A stretch of 7,898 nucleotides of DNA from assembly GCA_017629615.1 (NCBI GenBank), contig JAGBWT010000126.1:1-7898 (forward strand), in the 5' to 3' direction. The DNA comes from Alistipes sp. Lineage in GTDB: Bacteria > Bacteroidota > Bacteroidia > Bacteroidales > Rikenellaceae. Made by a program: the position numbers and the translations under genes. Shown piece by piece: positions 1 to 7,615 of this stretch (positions within the stretch are counted from its first letter, which is position 1; each line of letters begins with the position of its first letter). The notes under the pieces were generated by a model. That model did no database searches, was not told where the DNA came from, and saw only the letters and a program-made list of their open reading frames with translations.

Positions 1-196
1 GGGCTTCCTTACAGAGTCGCCTACGCTAATGACCCTCTCGTTCTGTATTCTGATGTCGCTCAACGTCACCTTTGCAAACCTTTGGGGCATAATCCTCAAA
101 GAGTGGAAGGGCTGCTCGAAAAAGACCATTGCAGTACTCATTTTGGGTATTGTGGTCTTGGTATTGAGTTCGTTCCTACCCGAATTGCTCAAATAG
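1..196 (+). CDS. rhaT: L-rhamnose/proton symporter RhaT, C-terminal end (partial at left edge)
   Basis: Frame 2 is open from the left edge to a TAG at 194-196 and gives 64 residues. The fragment has a hydrophobic stretch at about residues 12-32 that ends in ANLWGIILKEWKG. This closely resembles the NLWG-(x)-LKEW signature near the C-terminus of RhaT, as recalled from the E. coli protein. A short basic loop (CSKKT) follows, then a last membrane helix at about residues 43-59 (IAVLILGIVVLVLSSFL) and a short polar tail. By family knowledge RhaT is a ten-helix inner-membrane transporter of the drug/metabolite transporter superfamily that imports L-rhamnose with protons. The start and the first eight or so helices lie outside the window. 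The gene converges on the minus-strand peptidase gene, with a strong hairpin between them. The fragment is short, so another member of the RhaT family with a different sugar substrate cannot be excluded. Confidence 0.8.
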   Translation, partial: GFLTESPTLMTLSFCILMSLNVTFANLWGIILKEWKGCSKKTIAVLILGIVVLVLSSFLPELLK

Positions 197-213
197 TGGC
201 GATAAGGCTATAA

Positions 214-251
214 CAATAAAGCCTGTCTACGAGTGTAGACAGGCTTTATTG
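214..251. terminator. Bidirectional intrinsic terminator between convergent genes
   Basis: A perfect 17-bp inverted repeat (214-230 and 235-251) encloses a 4-nt loop, GAGT (231-234). The outer stem is A/T-rich (CAATAAA / TTTATTG) and the inner stem is GC-richer (GCCTGTCTAC / GTAGACAGGC). The RNA from either strand therefore has a stable hairpin followed by a U-rich tract, as expected of a two-way terminator. It starts 18 bp after the RhaT stop and ends 18 bp from the stop of the peptidase gene on the other strand. Confidence 0.9.
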
Positions 252-268
252 TTTGGTATTGGTGGAGA

Positions 269-1483
269 TTACAAACCGAGTTTCTCGCGAATCGACTGTG
301 GCAACGCGTTGCGATTAACCATAATCGACATAGTCTTATACTCGACAAACGGACGCGAGAAGTAGTAGTAGCCATCGTATGGAGGGCGAACACCCCACGA
401 GTTCTTAACCTTGTAGTACGGGTTGCCACACTGGTCTACGGCTGTACCTACGATAACCATACCGTGGTCATCGGTAGTCTGGTAGCGGTCGAAGGCCTCC
501 TGACGCATCTGCTGCGTAATCTTCTTCTCCTTGCCCGGAGCATCGAAGCTATACAGAGCCTCGTTGCGCTCCTTCTCGGTCATACTACCCCAACGCTCGG
601 CATCGGTACCGCTCATATTATCGACATTATCCTCCGGAACGATAGCAATAGCCTTCGTGCGACTGAAACCCTTCTCCGACACGTCCGAAGCCCAACCAAT
701 CGAGTAGCCATTTTCGAGTGCATTATCGACACACGCCATCATCTCTTCGAGTGGCACGTTATAGACCGAAGCCCACATCCAGTTGTCGGGCACCTCGATA
801 ACGAACTGCGAATAGAATGGGTGGTGAGTGAACGACGACAACGACACGAAGTCCTCCATCTTCACAGGCAACGACTCGGCAAACGACTTCGGAGTATACT
901 CCTTGCCCTTATAGGTAAACTTCTCCGGCATCTGACCAAAGTAGGCGTCGAGGATACCGTTGAGACCCGCCTGCCAAGCGGTGGTCAAAGTCTTATTAGG
1001 GTTGCGTACAATAGCCTCAACATACGACTTCAACACTGCATCAATCTCGTTGAAGTGAGGCAATTCGGTACCATAGTTAAGGCCCTCATACACCTCCTGC
1101 GGAACGATACCGTAACGCTTGATACCCTCCGTAACGTCGTGGAACGCTCCACCTACCGCAAAATTGAGTGCGCCATGCAGACGGACATACTTCACAGCCT
1201 TCTCGAAGTAGATATTACGAACAATCCACATCTCCGAGAGATCCATCTCCTCGCCACCGGCACGCATAATCTCGTTCTCGATATACGACAGAGCCGAGAA
1301 GCACCAGCAAGTACCACTACGGAATTGGTTCTTAATAGAGGTGGTCGGAATCGAAATCTTGTCGGTAAAGATATAGCCCTTTGGAGCCTCCTTCTTATCC
1401 GCTTTCTTGGCCTGCTTATCGGCCGCAACAGCCACCGAGCAAGAGATGGCAGCCATCAACAATACGATAATAATCTTTTTCAT
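269..1483 (-). CDS. Exported C1B papain-like cysteine peptidase (aminopeptidase C / bleomycin hydrolase-like)
   Basis: This 404-residue protein has the papain-fold catalytic set in the expected order: Gln53 (oxyanion hole) and Cys59 in NQFRSGTCWCFS, His340 in DDHGMVIVG, and Asn361 in KNSWG. The long insert between Cys and His and the overall length fit the C1B family of PepC and bleomycin hydrolase (usually about 440-480 aa) better than classical papains. Family members are cysteine aminopeptidases that trim peptides. The N-terminus (MKKIIIVLLMAAISCSVAVAA) is a typical signal peptide with likely signal peptidase I cleavage after Ala20 or Ala21. Cys15 (AISC) is a weak lipobox, so a lipoprotein is possible but less likely. 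A lysine-rich linker (about 23-35) follows. The periplasm is the probable location, whereas classical PepC and bleomycin hydrolase are cytosolic. The residue two after the nucleophile is Cys61, where Ser, Ala or similar is more usual. The ATG lies 7 bp after the topA stop, so co-transcription is likely. Substrate is unknown. Confidence 0.88.
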   Translation of the reverse strand: MKKIIIVLLMAAISCSVAVAADKQAKKADKKEAPKGYIFTDKISIPTTSIKNQFRSGTCWCFSALSYIENEIMRAGGEEMDLSEMWIVRNIYFEKAVKYVRLHGALNFAVGGAFHDVTEGIKRYGIVPQEVYEGLNYGTELPHFNEIDAVLKSYVEAIVRNPNKTLTTAWQAGLNGILDAYFGQMPEKFTYKGKEYTPKSFAESLPVKMEDFVSLSSFTHHPFYSQFVIEVPDNWMWASVYNVPLEEMMACVDNALENGYSIGWASDVSEKGFSRTKAIAIVPEDNVDNMSGTDAERWGSMTEKERNEALYSFDAPGKEKKITQQMRQEAFDRYQTTDDHGMVIVGTAVDQCGNPYYKVKNSWGVRPPYDGYYYFSRPFVEYKTMSIMVNRNALPQSIREKLGL

Positions 1484-1490
1484 AGGTCTC

Positions 1491-3791
1491 TTATTTCTTG
1501 GTATTTTTTACGATATTAACACACTCCTCGTAGGTCAGTTTCTCGGGTTGTGCGTTCTTTGGCAAGCGATAGTTCTTACCCTTGTAGGCGATATATGCGC
1601 CATAGCGACCATTCTTGATAGTCATAGCGCTATCCTCGGCAAAGGTTTTGAGCGGAGTGTTGGCCGTAGCAGCCTGCTCGCGCTGCGCCTCGACAAGCTC
1701 TACTGCACGCTCGTAGCTTACCGTATATGGGTCGTCGCTCTTGGCCAACGATGCGAACATCTTGCCGTGACGAACGTAGCCGCCAAATTTACCGATACCG
1801 ACAATCAACTCCTCACCCTCGAACACGCCTACGTTGCGAGGCAAAGCGAAGAGTTCGAGAGCCTCCTCCAAAGTTATCGACTCGATAAGTTGGCCCTTCT
1901 TCATCGATGCATAGCGAGGTTTCTCGCCATCGGGAGCAACAATCTCGACCATTGCGCCATAGCGACCCAAACGGGCCTTAACCACACGACCGCTCACAGG
2001 GTCGATACCCAACTCGCGTGCCTGCTGACGACTCGAAGCCTGCGTCTCGATTGCGCCCTCAACCATCTTGTGGAATGGAGCGTAGAAGGTATCTATCATA
2101 GCCGTCCATTTCTGCTCGCCCTCGGCAATACGGTCGAACTCCTTCTCGACGTTGGCCGTAAAGTTGTAGTCCATAATCGGAGCAAACTGCGATTCGAGGT
2201 AGTCGTTTACCAACATACCTATATCGGTTGGCGAAAGGCGATTCTTCTCGGCACCATAGTTCTCCGAGCATCGCTTCTCGGTTATGTTCTCACCGCGCAA
2301 CGTGAGGCTCGTGTAGCTGCGCTTCTGGGCTGGGCGCGAACTCTTCTCGACATATCCGCGAGTGATGATAGTCGAGATGGTCGGAGCATAGGTCGAAGGA
2401 CGACCGATACCCAACTCCTCCATACGCTTTACGAGCAGAGCCTCGTTGTATCGAATTGGAGCCTGTGTAAATCGCTCGGTCGCCGTGATTGCGTGGTAGC
2501 AGAGCGATGCACCCTCGGGAAGATATGGCAAGGTTGCCACCTCGTCACCCTCGGTATGCTCGTCATCGACACTCTCCGAATAGAGTCGCAAGAATCCATC
2601 GAAACGCATCGTCTCACCAACAGCCACAAAGCACTCTTCGCAACCCGTAGCCTCGATAGATATGGTTGTGCGGTCGATGTCGGCTGCCACCATCTGCGAG
2701 GCAACCGTACGCTTCCAAATCAAGTCGTAGAGACGCTTCTCGGCTGCTGTACCGTCGATTTCGCGACGGTCGATATACGATGGGCGGATAGCCTCGTGAG
2801 CCTCCTGCGCACCCTTGCTATGGGTCGTATAGTTGCGAGGCGACGAGTACTGCGCACCAAAGAGGTTCTCAACCTCGGTCTTGCACGCTGCAATGGCTAC
2901 CTTCGAGAGGTTCACCGAGTCGGTACGCATATAGGTTATCAGACCTCGCTCATAGAGGCGTTGCGCAAGTGACATCGTCTGCGAAACCGACATACCGAAC
3001 TTACGACCGGCCTCCTGTTGGAGAGTCGAGGTGGTAAATGGCGGTGCAGGATAGCGCTTCGTCGGCTTTGTCTCGTTATGCTTAACGGTGAAGAGAGCCG
3101 TACGACACAGATTGAGCATAGCCTCGGCCTGCTCACGCGTTGCAAATCGCTGTGGATACTCCGCCTTGAAGATAATCTTCGCCTCGTCGCTTGGCGAGAA
3201 GAATTGCGCCACGACTCTATAATACGAAGTGCTTTGGAACGAGATAATATCGCGCTCGCGCTCAACGATAAGACGTACCGCAACGCTCTGCACACGACCT
3301 GCCGAGAGCGATGGTCGCACCTTCTTCCAAAGGATTGGCGACAACTCGAAGCCCACGATACGGTCCAGAACTCGACGTGCCTGCTGTGCATTGACCAAAT
3401 TCATATCGACAGTGCGCGGATTCTCGATAGCATTGAGAATTGCGCTCTTGGTAATCTCGTGAAATACGATACGACGCGTACGGTCTACGGGCAAATTCAG
3501 CACCTCGGTCAGGTGCCAAGCGATTGCCTCTCCCTCGCGGTCTTCATCGGAAGCGAGCCAAACCGTCTCGACCTGCTTCGACAGACGCTCCAACTCCTCG
3601 ACCAGACGACGCTTATCGGCCGACACCTCGTAGCAAGGACGGTAACCCGCCTCAATATCGATTCCGAGCTCCTTCTTCGACAAGTCGCGGATATGGCCAA
3701 AACTCGATTTGACGATATAATCCTTACCGAGGAACTTTTCGATGGTCTTTGCCTTTGCAGGTGACTCGACTATAACTAAATTTTGCTGCAT
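1491..3791 (-). CDS. topA: DNA topoisomerase I (type IA), zinc-finger-less
   Basis: The 766-residue protein relaxes negatively supercoiled DNA through a transient 5'-phosphotyrosine break. It opens with the TOPRIM strand LVIVESPAKAKTIEKFLG (metal-binding Glu9) and continues with ASDEDREGEAIAW (Asp82, Asp84, Glu86). Other landmarks are SAGRVQSVAVRLIVERE (163-179) and the active-site segment GLITYMRTDS with catalytic Tyr287. PIRYNEALLVKRMEELGIGRPSTYAPTI lies at 445-472. E. coli TopA has tetracysteine zinc fingers at its C-terminus. This protein instead has glycine/aromatic repeats at about 600-625 (LGRYGAMVEI), 665-682 (GKFGGYVRHGKMF) and 725-744 (NGRYGAYIAYKGKNYRLP), matching the zinc-less C-terminal repeats known from other bacterial TopA proteins. 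The length is normal for Bacteroidetes TopA. The ATG sits right before the TOPRIM strand, as in homologues. The leader is A-rich (AACAAAATAAAATAAG) with no Shine-Dalgarno site. The peptidase gene starts 7 bp downstream. Confidence 0.98.
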   Translation of the reverse strand: MQQNLVIVESPAKAKTIEKFLGKDYIVKSSFGHIRDLSKKELGIDIEAGYRPCYEVSADKRRLVEELERLSKQVETVWLASDEDREGEAIAWHLTEVLNLPVDRTRRIVFHEITKSAILNAIENPRTVDMNLVNAQQARRVLDRIVGFELSPILWKKVRPSLSAGRVQSVAVRLIVERERDIISFQSTSYYRVVAQFFSPSDEAKIIFKAEYPQRFATREQAEAMLNLCRTALFTVKHNETKPTKRYPAPPFTTSTLQQEAGRKFGMSVSQTMSLAQRLYERGLITYMRTDSVNLSKVAIAACKTEVENLFGAQYSSPRNYTTHSKGAQEAHEAIRPSYIDRREIDGTAAEKRLYDLIWKRTVASQMVAADIDRTTISIEATGCEECFVAVGETMRFDGFLRLYSESVDDEHTEGDEVATLPYLPEGASLCYHAITATERFTQAPIRYNEALLVKRMEELGIGRPSTYAPTISTIITRGYVEKSSRPAQKRSYTSLTLRGENITEKRCSENYGAEKNRLSPTDIGMLVNDYLESQFAPIMDYNFTANVEKEFDRIAEGEQKWTAMIDTFYAPFHKMVEGAIETQASSRQQARELGIDPVSGRVVKARLGRYGAMVEIVAPDGEKPRYASMKKGQLIESITLEEALELFALPRNVGVFEGEELIVGIGKFGGYVRHGKMFASLAKSDDPYTVSYERAVELVEAQREQAATANTPLKTFAEDSAMTIKNGRYGAYIAYKGKNYRLPKNAQPEKLTYEECVNIVKNTKK

Positions 3792-3826
3792 CTTGAATTG
3801 CTTATTTTATTTTGTTTCAGACACAA

Positions 3827-3854
3827 CGAAACCAAAGCGCAAACTTTGGTTTCG
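3827..3854 (-). terminator. Hairpin in the DUF4270-topA gap, possible terminator or attenuator
   Basis: A perfect 11-bp inverted repeat (3827-3837, CGAAACCAAAG, and 3844-3854) encloses a 6-nt loop. It lies 50 bp after the stop of the lipoprotein gene and 35 bp before the topA start, both on the minus strand. On that strand the stem is followed by UUGUGUCUG, which is only moderately U-rich, so this is a weak intrinsic terminator at best. It could instead be a leader structure of topA or an mRNA-stabilising 3' end. The rest of the 113-bp gap is A/T-rich, and I found no convincing Bacteroidetes promoter (TTTG, then TAnnTTTG) in it. Confidence 0.5.
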
Positions 3855-3904
3855 GGGTCTTTCGCTATTAAATATTCTATTTAACTATCACTCTTCGCGT
3901 TGTG

Positions 3905-5653
3905 CTATTTAATCATCGTATATAGCATCTCGATATGCACCGGAGCTTGAACACGGTCCGACACACCATCCATCTTTGCGCCTTGAAGCACCGTGCGCTT
4001 GAAGGTGTATGGAGCGACCGCCTCGGGACCCAGGTACAACGTACGAGGCATAACCTTCTCGTCGTACTTTGCCAGGTCGTCCAACGAACGCACATAGTTG
4101 TAGAGACGCTGCATATAGCCCGTGATATTCATCACATAGCAAGCGCGGCTACGATTCAATTCGCCACCATACGCCAACTCGGCCGACTGGTTGGTCTCGG
4201 CCTCGAAATCGTAGTCGGAGATGGCTCCCAATGTGCTATAATTGAGGTATGTACCCAATCGCGAAATCGACGAAGCATAGAGTTCGACAAGCGACGCCGC
4301 ATTGCCCTGCGTGGTCTCCCAACTATAATCGGCACCAGGCATATAGAGCGTCAGCAGACACTGATTGACACCGATTGTGCGATAGTCCAAATCATCGGAC
4401 GCATTCTCCTTCGAGGTGAGCGATTTGAGTTCGAGAAGGAACTCGTCGGTGAAGTACAACTCGGTTGCAACACCGCCACAACCCTCGATATAGCACTCGC
4501 CAAGCAACGTGCGCTGCGAACGAGGAACAACATTACCCGCCTCGTCGTAGCCACTGATATTGATTTCGCCGAGCATCGACGGCTTGCTATCCGTAAGACT
4601 GCGCTTGTAGTCGTGCTTTATGTTATTGACCGAGAGGTTGAGATTATCCTCCGGCTTCAACGACTCGTCGATGAAGTAGTACATCATACCCACCGTATCC
4701 TTGATAAGCGTAGGGTCTTTCGGATTGCGATTTCGAGCCTCCAACAACAGACCCGAACTTGTGAGTTTGAAGCCATAGAGCGAGCCTCGCTTATTCTCCT
4801 CAACCGATGTCGGGTCGGGCACGATGCAGAGGCCGTTGAAATGCTTTGCAAACTTCTTCTCATCGACATAGATACTATCTTCGTCACGGGCATAGCCGTC
4901 CCAATCGCTCGACGCATAGTTGTCGGGAATACACATCAGACGACGCACAAAATCCCACGTTGCACCCTTCATATCGACAGGTTCGAGAGTTACGCTCGAA
5001 CGGTTAGGACCCGTCTTTTTGCCATCGGGGAAGGTGAAGGTAAAGAGTGGCTTCTCGGGATTATAGACCGTCGTAAGGTCGCAGTTGGTGTAGGCTGTCG
5101 TATCCTTCTCATCAATCACGCTACCGAAGAGCGAACGCTCAACCTCGTAGACGTGGTAGCGGACAGGGGTCAGCGTATCGCCACCATAGTCCTCGATATC
5201 GAGTACAAGATGCAACGAGTCGAAGATTGGTTTGTAACCAAAGCCCTCGTCCTCTTCGAGCTTGTTCATAAACATTATGCTCGATGCAACGGCTGCCGAG
5301 CGCACACCAAACGTATCGCTACGCTCAACACCGATATAGCCATACGACACGTTCGACGAGAGCAGCGAATCGCTATGGTAGAGCGAGGTCTCGAAGAATT
5401 GGCCATCACGCTCGTCGTAGTGGCTCTCGTTATCGTTGCTTGCCGCAGCATTGAACTTTATGACCTTGCCACCCTTGAAACGCAGGTGGCGAATCTCCAT
5501 CTTTTGATGGTCGGGTATCATCTCATAACCGAGGTCGCTATCAATAGTTGCCGAGCAAGCTGTCAAAGACAACAGCGCGACCAAACCGACAACTTGGCCA
5601 ACTATATGGAGTCGGTTAAAACAGTTCATCATAGAATCGTGTATAGTTTTCAT
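3905..5653 (-). CDS. DUF4270-family lipoprotein, function unknown
   Basis: This protein is up to 582 residues long. It begins with a lipoprotein signal: a hydrophobic core (VVGLVALLSL) runs into the lipobox LTAC, with Cys33 the predicted lipidated residue. The mature protein starts SATIDSDLGYEMIPDHQ, close to the LGxxxxPD start I associate with DUF4270. The rest looks like a soluble beta-rich protein with no further membrane segment and no enzyme motif I recognise. It ends in a strand-like VHIEMLYTMIK. I assign the family from this architecture and from its place next to a short GT5-like gene, a pairing I recall from other Bacteroidetes; a profile search would settle it. It is probably anchored in the outer or inner membrane. 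The first ATG (5653) overlaps the upstream gene by 38 bp. Met8 (5632) or Met9 (5629) would give a more usual signal-peptide length and a smaller overlap, so the true start is uncertain. Either way translational coupling is likely. Confidence 0.8.
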   Translation of the reverse strand: MKTIHDSMMNCFNRLHIVGQVVGLVALLSLTACSATIDSDLGYEMIPDHQKMEIRHLRFKGGKVIKFNAAASNDNESHYDERDGQFFETSLYHSDSLLSSNVSYGYIGVERSDTFGVRSAAVASSIMFMNKLEEDEGFGYKPIFDSLHLVLDIEDYGGDTLTPVRYHVYEVERSLFGSVIDEKDTTAYTNCDLTTVYNPEKPLFTFTFPDGKKTGPNRSSVTLEPVDMKGATWDFVRRLMCIPDNYASSDWDGYARDEDSIYVDEKKFAKHFNGLCIVPDPTSVEENKRGSLYGFKLTSSGLLLEARNRNPKDPTLIKDTVGMMYYFIDESLKPEDNLNLSVNNIKHDYKRSLTDSKPSMLGEINISGYDEAGNVVPRSQRTLLGECYIEGCGGVATELYFTDEFLLELKSLTSKENASDDLDYRTIGVNQCLLTLYMPGADYSWETTQGNAASLVELYASSISRLGTYLNYSTLGAISDYDFEAETNQSAELAYGGELNRSRACYVMNITGYMQRLYNYVRSLDDLAKYDEKVMPRTLYLGPEAVAPYTFKRTVLQGAKMDGVSDRVQAPVHIEMLYTMIK

Positions 5654-6422
5654 AAAATCCCTCTTCGTCCGACGAGTGGTACTCCATCACGCACTTACCG
5701 CACGCACGAGCCTCGTCGAGCATCGCCTGCGGTACGTTTGCAGAGCCTGCAATCACTCCGTCTATATTGGTAAGAACGTAGCGATAGAGATTTTCGTATG
5801 AAGGGGTGTTGATTATCGAAAGATTTTCGTCCTCGACGCCCTCGCTCTTGATTTTTGCGCAGAGCGCATCGCCAAGCGGAGCCTCGAAGCCTTCGTAGAG
5901 CGACATCACTATCTTCACGTCGGCAAAGAGTGGGTCGTCGTTAAAGACCTTGCGCAGATATATCGGAGCTATTGCCGAGAACCAACCGTGGCAATGCACC
6001 ACATCGGGTTTCCAGCGCAACTTCTTGACCGTCTCCAACACGCCTCGCGCAAAGAAGACCATACGCTCGTCGTTGTCCTCAAACGCGTGGCCCTCCTCGT
6101 CGCACAAAACAGCCTTGCGCGAGAAGAAGTCGTCGTTGTCGATGAAATATATCTGAATACGGGCTGCCGGAATCGAAGCCACCTTGATTATGAGTTGGTG
6201 GTCGTTATCGTCGATAATCAGGTTCATACCCGACAAACGAATCACCTCGTGCAACTGATTACGGCGCTCGTTAATACAACCATATCGAGGCATAAAGGTA
6301 CGAATCTCGTTACCGCTCTCCTGCATAGCCTGCGACAAGTGCCTACACAGCAACGACTCCTCGTTTTCGGGAAGATAGGGCGTTATCTGCTGACAAATAT
6401 AAAGAATTTTGTGGTTAGCCAT
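5616..6422 (-). CDS. Short GT5-like protein (N-terminal lobe of glycogen/starch synthase only)
   Basis: At 268 residues this is about half of a normal glycogen synthase (about 480 aa). It matches the N-terminal Rossmann lobe of the GT5 family: a first strand KILYICQQITPYLPE (5-19), RHLSQAMQESGNEIRTFMPRYGCINERRNQ (27-56), an IQIYFIDNDDFFSRKAVL segment (89-106), the hallmark PDVVHCHGWFSAIAPIYL (139-156), and a late LTNIDGVIAGS strand (217-227). In full GlgA proteins the first strand leads into a KxGGL loop whose Lys contacts the nucleotide sugar; here that stretch reads TPYLPENEESLLCRHL, with no such motif. The whole C-terminal nucleotide-binding lobe is also missing. There is no frameshift remnant: the stop falls inside the next gene, which starts by overlap, so this is a designed short protein rather than decay. 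Catalytic glycogen synthesis is therefore doubtful. A binding, regulatory or partner-dependent role is possible. It is cytosolic, with no signal peptide. Confidence 0.85.
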   Translation of the reverse strand: MANHKILYICQQITPYLPENEESLLCRHLSQAMQESGNEIRTFMPRYGCINERRNQLHEVIRLSGMNLIIDDNDHQLIIKVASIPAARIQIYFIDNDDFFSRKAVLCDEEGHAFEDNDERMVFFARGVLETVKKLRWKPDVVHCHGWFSAIAPIYLRKVFNDDPLFADVKIVMSLYEGFEAPLGDALCAKIKSEGVEDENLSIINTPSYENLYRYVLTNIDGVIAGSANVPQAMLDEARACGKCVMEYHSSDEEGFYENYTRFYDELF

Positions 6423-6473
6423 CGCCTTATTGTTTTATTGCTTTTCCTAAATTATTGTTTCAAATCGCTCGGG

Positions 6474-7523
6474 TTAGAGAATCAACATCGCATCGCCATA
6501 CGAGCCAAAACGATACTTCTCCTTGACAGCCTCATCGTAGGCATTCATAACCAAATCGTAGCCACCAAATGCCGCAACCATCATCAGCTGGGTCGATTCC
6601 GGCAGGTGGAGGTTCGACACCATAGCATCGGCAACCGTAAAGTCGTATGGGGCGAAGATAAACTTGTTGGTCCAACCGTTCTGCGCCTTAATCTGGCCGT
6701 GGGTCGAGACAACTGTTTCGAGCGTACGCATAACGGTCGTACCGATAGCGACAAGGCGGTTACCAGCACGCTTGGTCGAATTGACCTCCTCGGCCGTAGC
6801 CTCCGATACGAAGTATTGCTCCGAATCGACCTTGTGCTTCGACAAATCCTCGACATCGACCGTACGGAAATTGCCCAAACCTGCGTGGAGCGTAATGAAC
6901 GAGCTCTCGATGCCCTTAATCTCCATACGCTTCAACAAGTGCTTCGAGAAGTGCATACCGGCAGTTGGAGCAACGACAGCACCCTCGTTGGCAGCAAAGA
7001 TTGTCTGATAACGCTCGGCATCTTCCGGCTCGACAGTTTGACGCACCCAGCGAGGCAGCGGAGTCTCGCCCAAGCGGAAGAGCATCTCCTTGAACTCCTC
7101 GTACGAGCCGTCATAGAGGAATCGCAACGTACGACCACGCGAAGTGGTATTGTCGATAACCTCGGCGCCGAGAATATCGTCCTCGCCGAAGTAGAGTTTG
7201 TTGCCAATACGGATTTTGCGGGCAGGGTCTACCAACACGTCCCACAAACGCAAATCGCGATTAAGTTCGCGAAGCAGGAATATCTCGATTTCGGCACCCG
7301 TCTTCTCCTTGTTACCGTAAAGACGAGCCGGAAAGACCTTCGTATCGTTAAAGACAAAGCGGTCGTTCTCATCGAAATAGTCGAGGATATCCTTGAATGT
7401 TCGATGCTCAATTTCGCCCGTAGCACGATGCACGACAAGCAGTCGCGAATCGTCACGGTTTTCTGCCGGATAGCTGGCAATCAGCTCCGGAGAAAATTCA
7501 TAGCCATACTGTGAAAGTTTCAT
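6474..7523 (-). CDS. queA: S-adenosylmethionine:tRNA ribosyltransferase-isomerase
   Basis: QueA transfers and rearranges the ribosyl group of S-adenosylmethionine onto preQ1 at wobble position 34 of tRNAs for Asp, Asn, His and Tyr, making epoxyqueuosine. The 349 residues match the usual family length (about 340-360). Signature blocks in order are [14 protein letters not shown] (18-31), [16 protein letters not shown] (55-70), [13 protein letters not shown] (181-193), [12 protein letters not shown] (211-222), [11 protein letters not shown] (259-269), NLHLPEST (304-311) and [13 protein letters not shown] (337-349, the usual QueA C-terminus). The ATG gives the canonical [16 protein letters not shown] start. 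The leader is A/T-rich (AACAATATAT) without a Shine-Dalgarno site. It lies 92 bp downstream of truB and 51 bp upstream of the GT5-like gene on the same strand, so two tRNA-modification genes are adjacent. Confidence 0.98.
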   Translation of the reverse strand: MKLSQYGYEFSPELIASYPAENRDDSRLLVVHRATGEIEHRTFKDILDYFDENDRFVFNDTKVFPARLYGNKEKTGAEIEIFLLRELNRDLRLWDVLVDPARKIRIGNKLYFGEDDILGAEVIDNTTSRGRTLRFLYDGSYEEFKEMLFRLGETPLPRWVRQTVEPEDAERYQTIFAANEGAVVAPTAGMHFSKHLLKRMEIKGIESSFITLHAGLGNFRTVDVEDLSKHKVDSEQYFVSEATAEEVNSTKRAGNRLVAIGTTVMRTLETVVSTHGQIKAQNGWTNKFIFAPYDFTVADAMVSNLHLPESTQLMMVAAFGGYDLVMNAYDEAVKEKYRFGSYGDAMLIL

Positions 7524-7615
7524 ATATATTGTTTACGTTACTTATCTCTCTTTTACCGCGTTTCGCAAAACAAAAGCATAAACTATATAATTTACGAAAA
7601 AACGGACCTTTTGTT

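Noticed and set aside
1407..3764. Plus-strand frames of 521 and 248 codons opposite topA
   Set aside because: These are antisense, in-register shadows of topA, whose identity is certain from its catalytic motifs.
3935..5773. 612-codon plus-strand open frame opposite the lipoprotein gene
   Set aside because: It is in exact antisense codon register with a gene that has a clear lipoprotein signal. Its translation is rich in Arg, His, Leu and Ile with no recognisable domain, and codon bias on the real strand explains its length.
5616..6422. GT5-like gene as a pseudogene cut short by a mutation
   Set aside because: The reading frame is clean, it ends at a natural domain boundary with an overlapping downstream start, and short forms of this kind are, to my knowledge, common in Bacteroidetes.
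6423..6473. TTTG and TAATTTAG in the queA to GT5-like gap as a Bacteroidetes promoter
   Set aside because: The two elements are only 6 bp apart rather than about 20, and the second has a mismatch.
5988..7514. 508-codon plus-strand frame opposite queA and part of the GT5-like gene
   Set aside because: It spans two real minus-strand genes and the gap between them, and has no domain or credible start. It is a codon-bias artefact.
7590..7615. T-run on the minus strand after truB as a possible terminator
   Set aside because: Six T residues are present, but no stem precedes them; the GGTCC palindrome next to the run leaves no loop.
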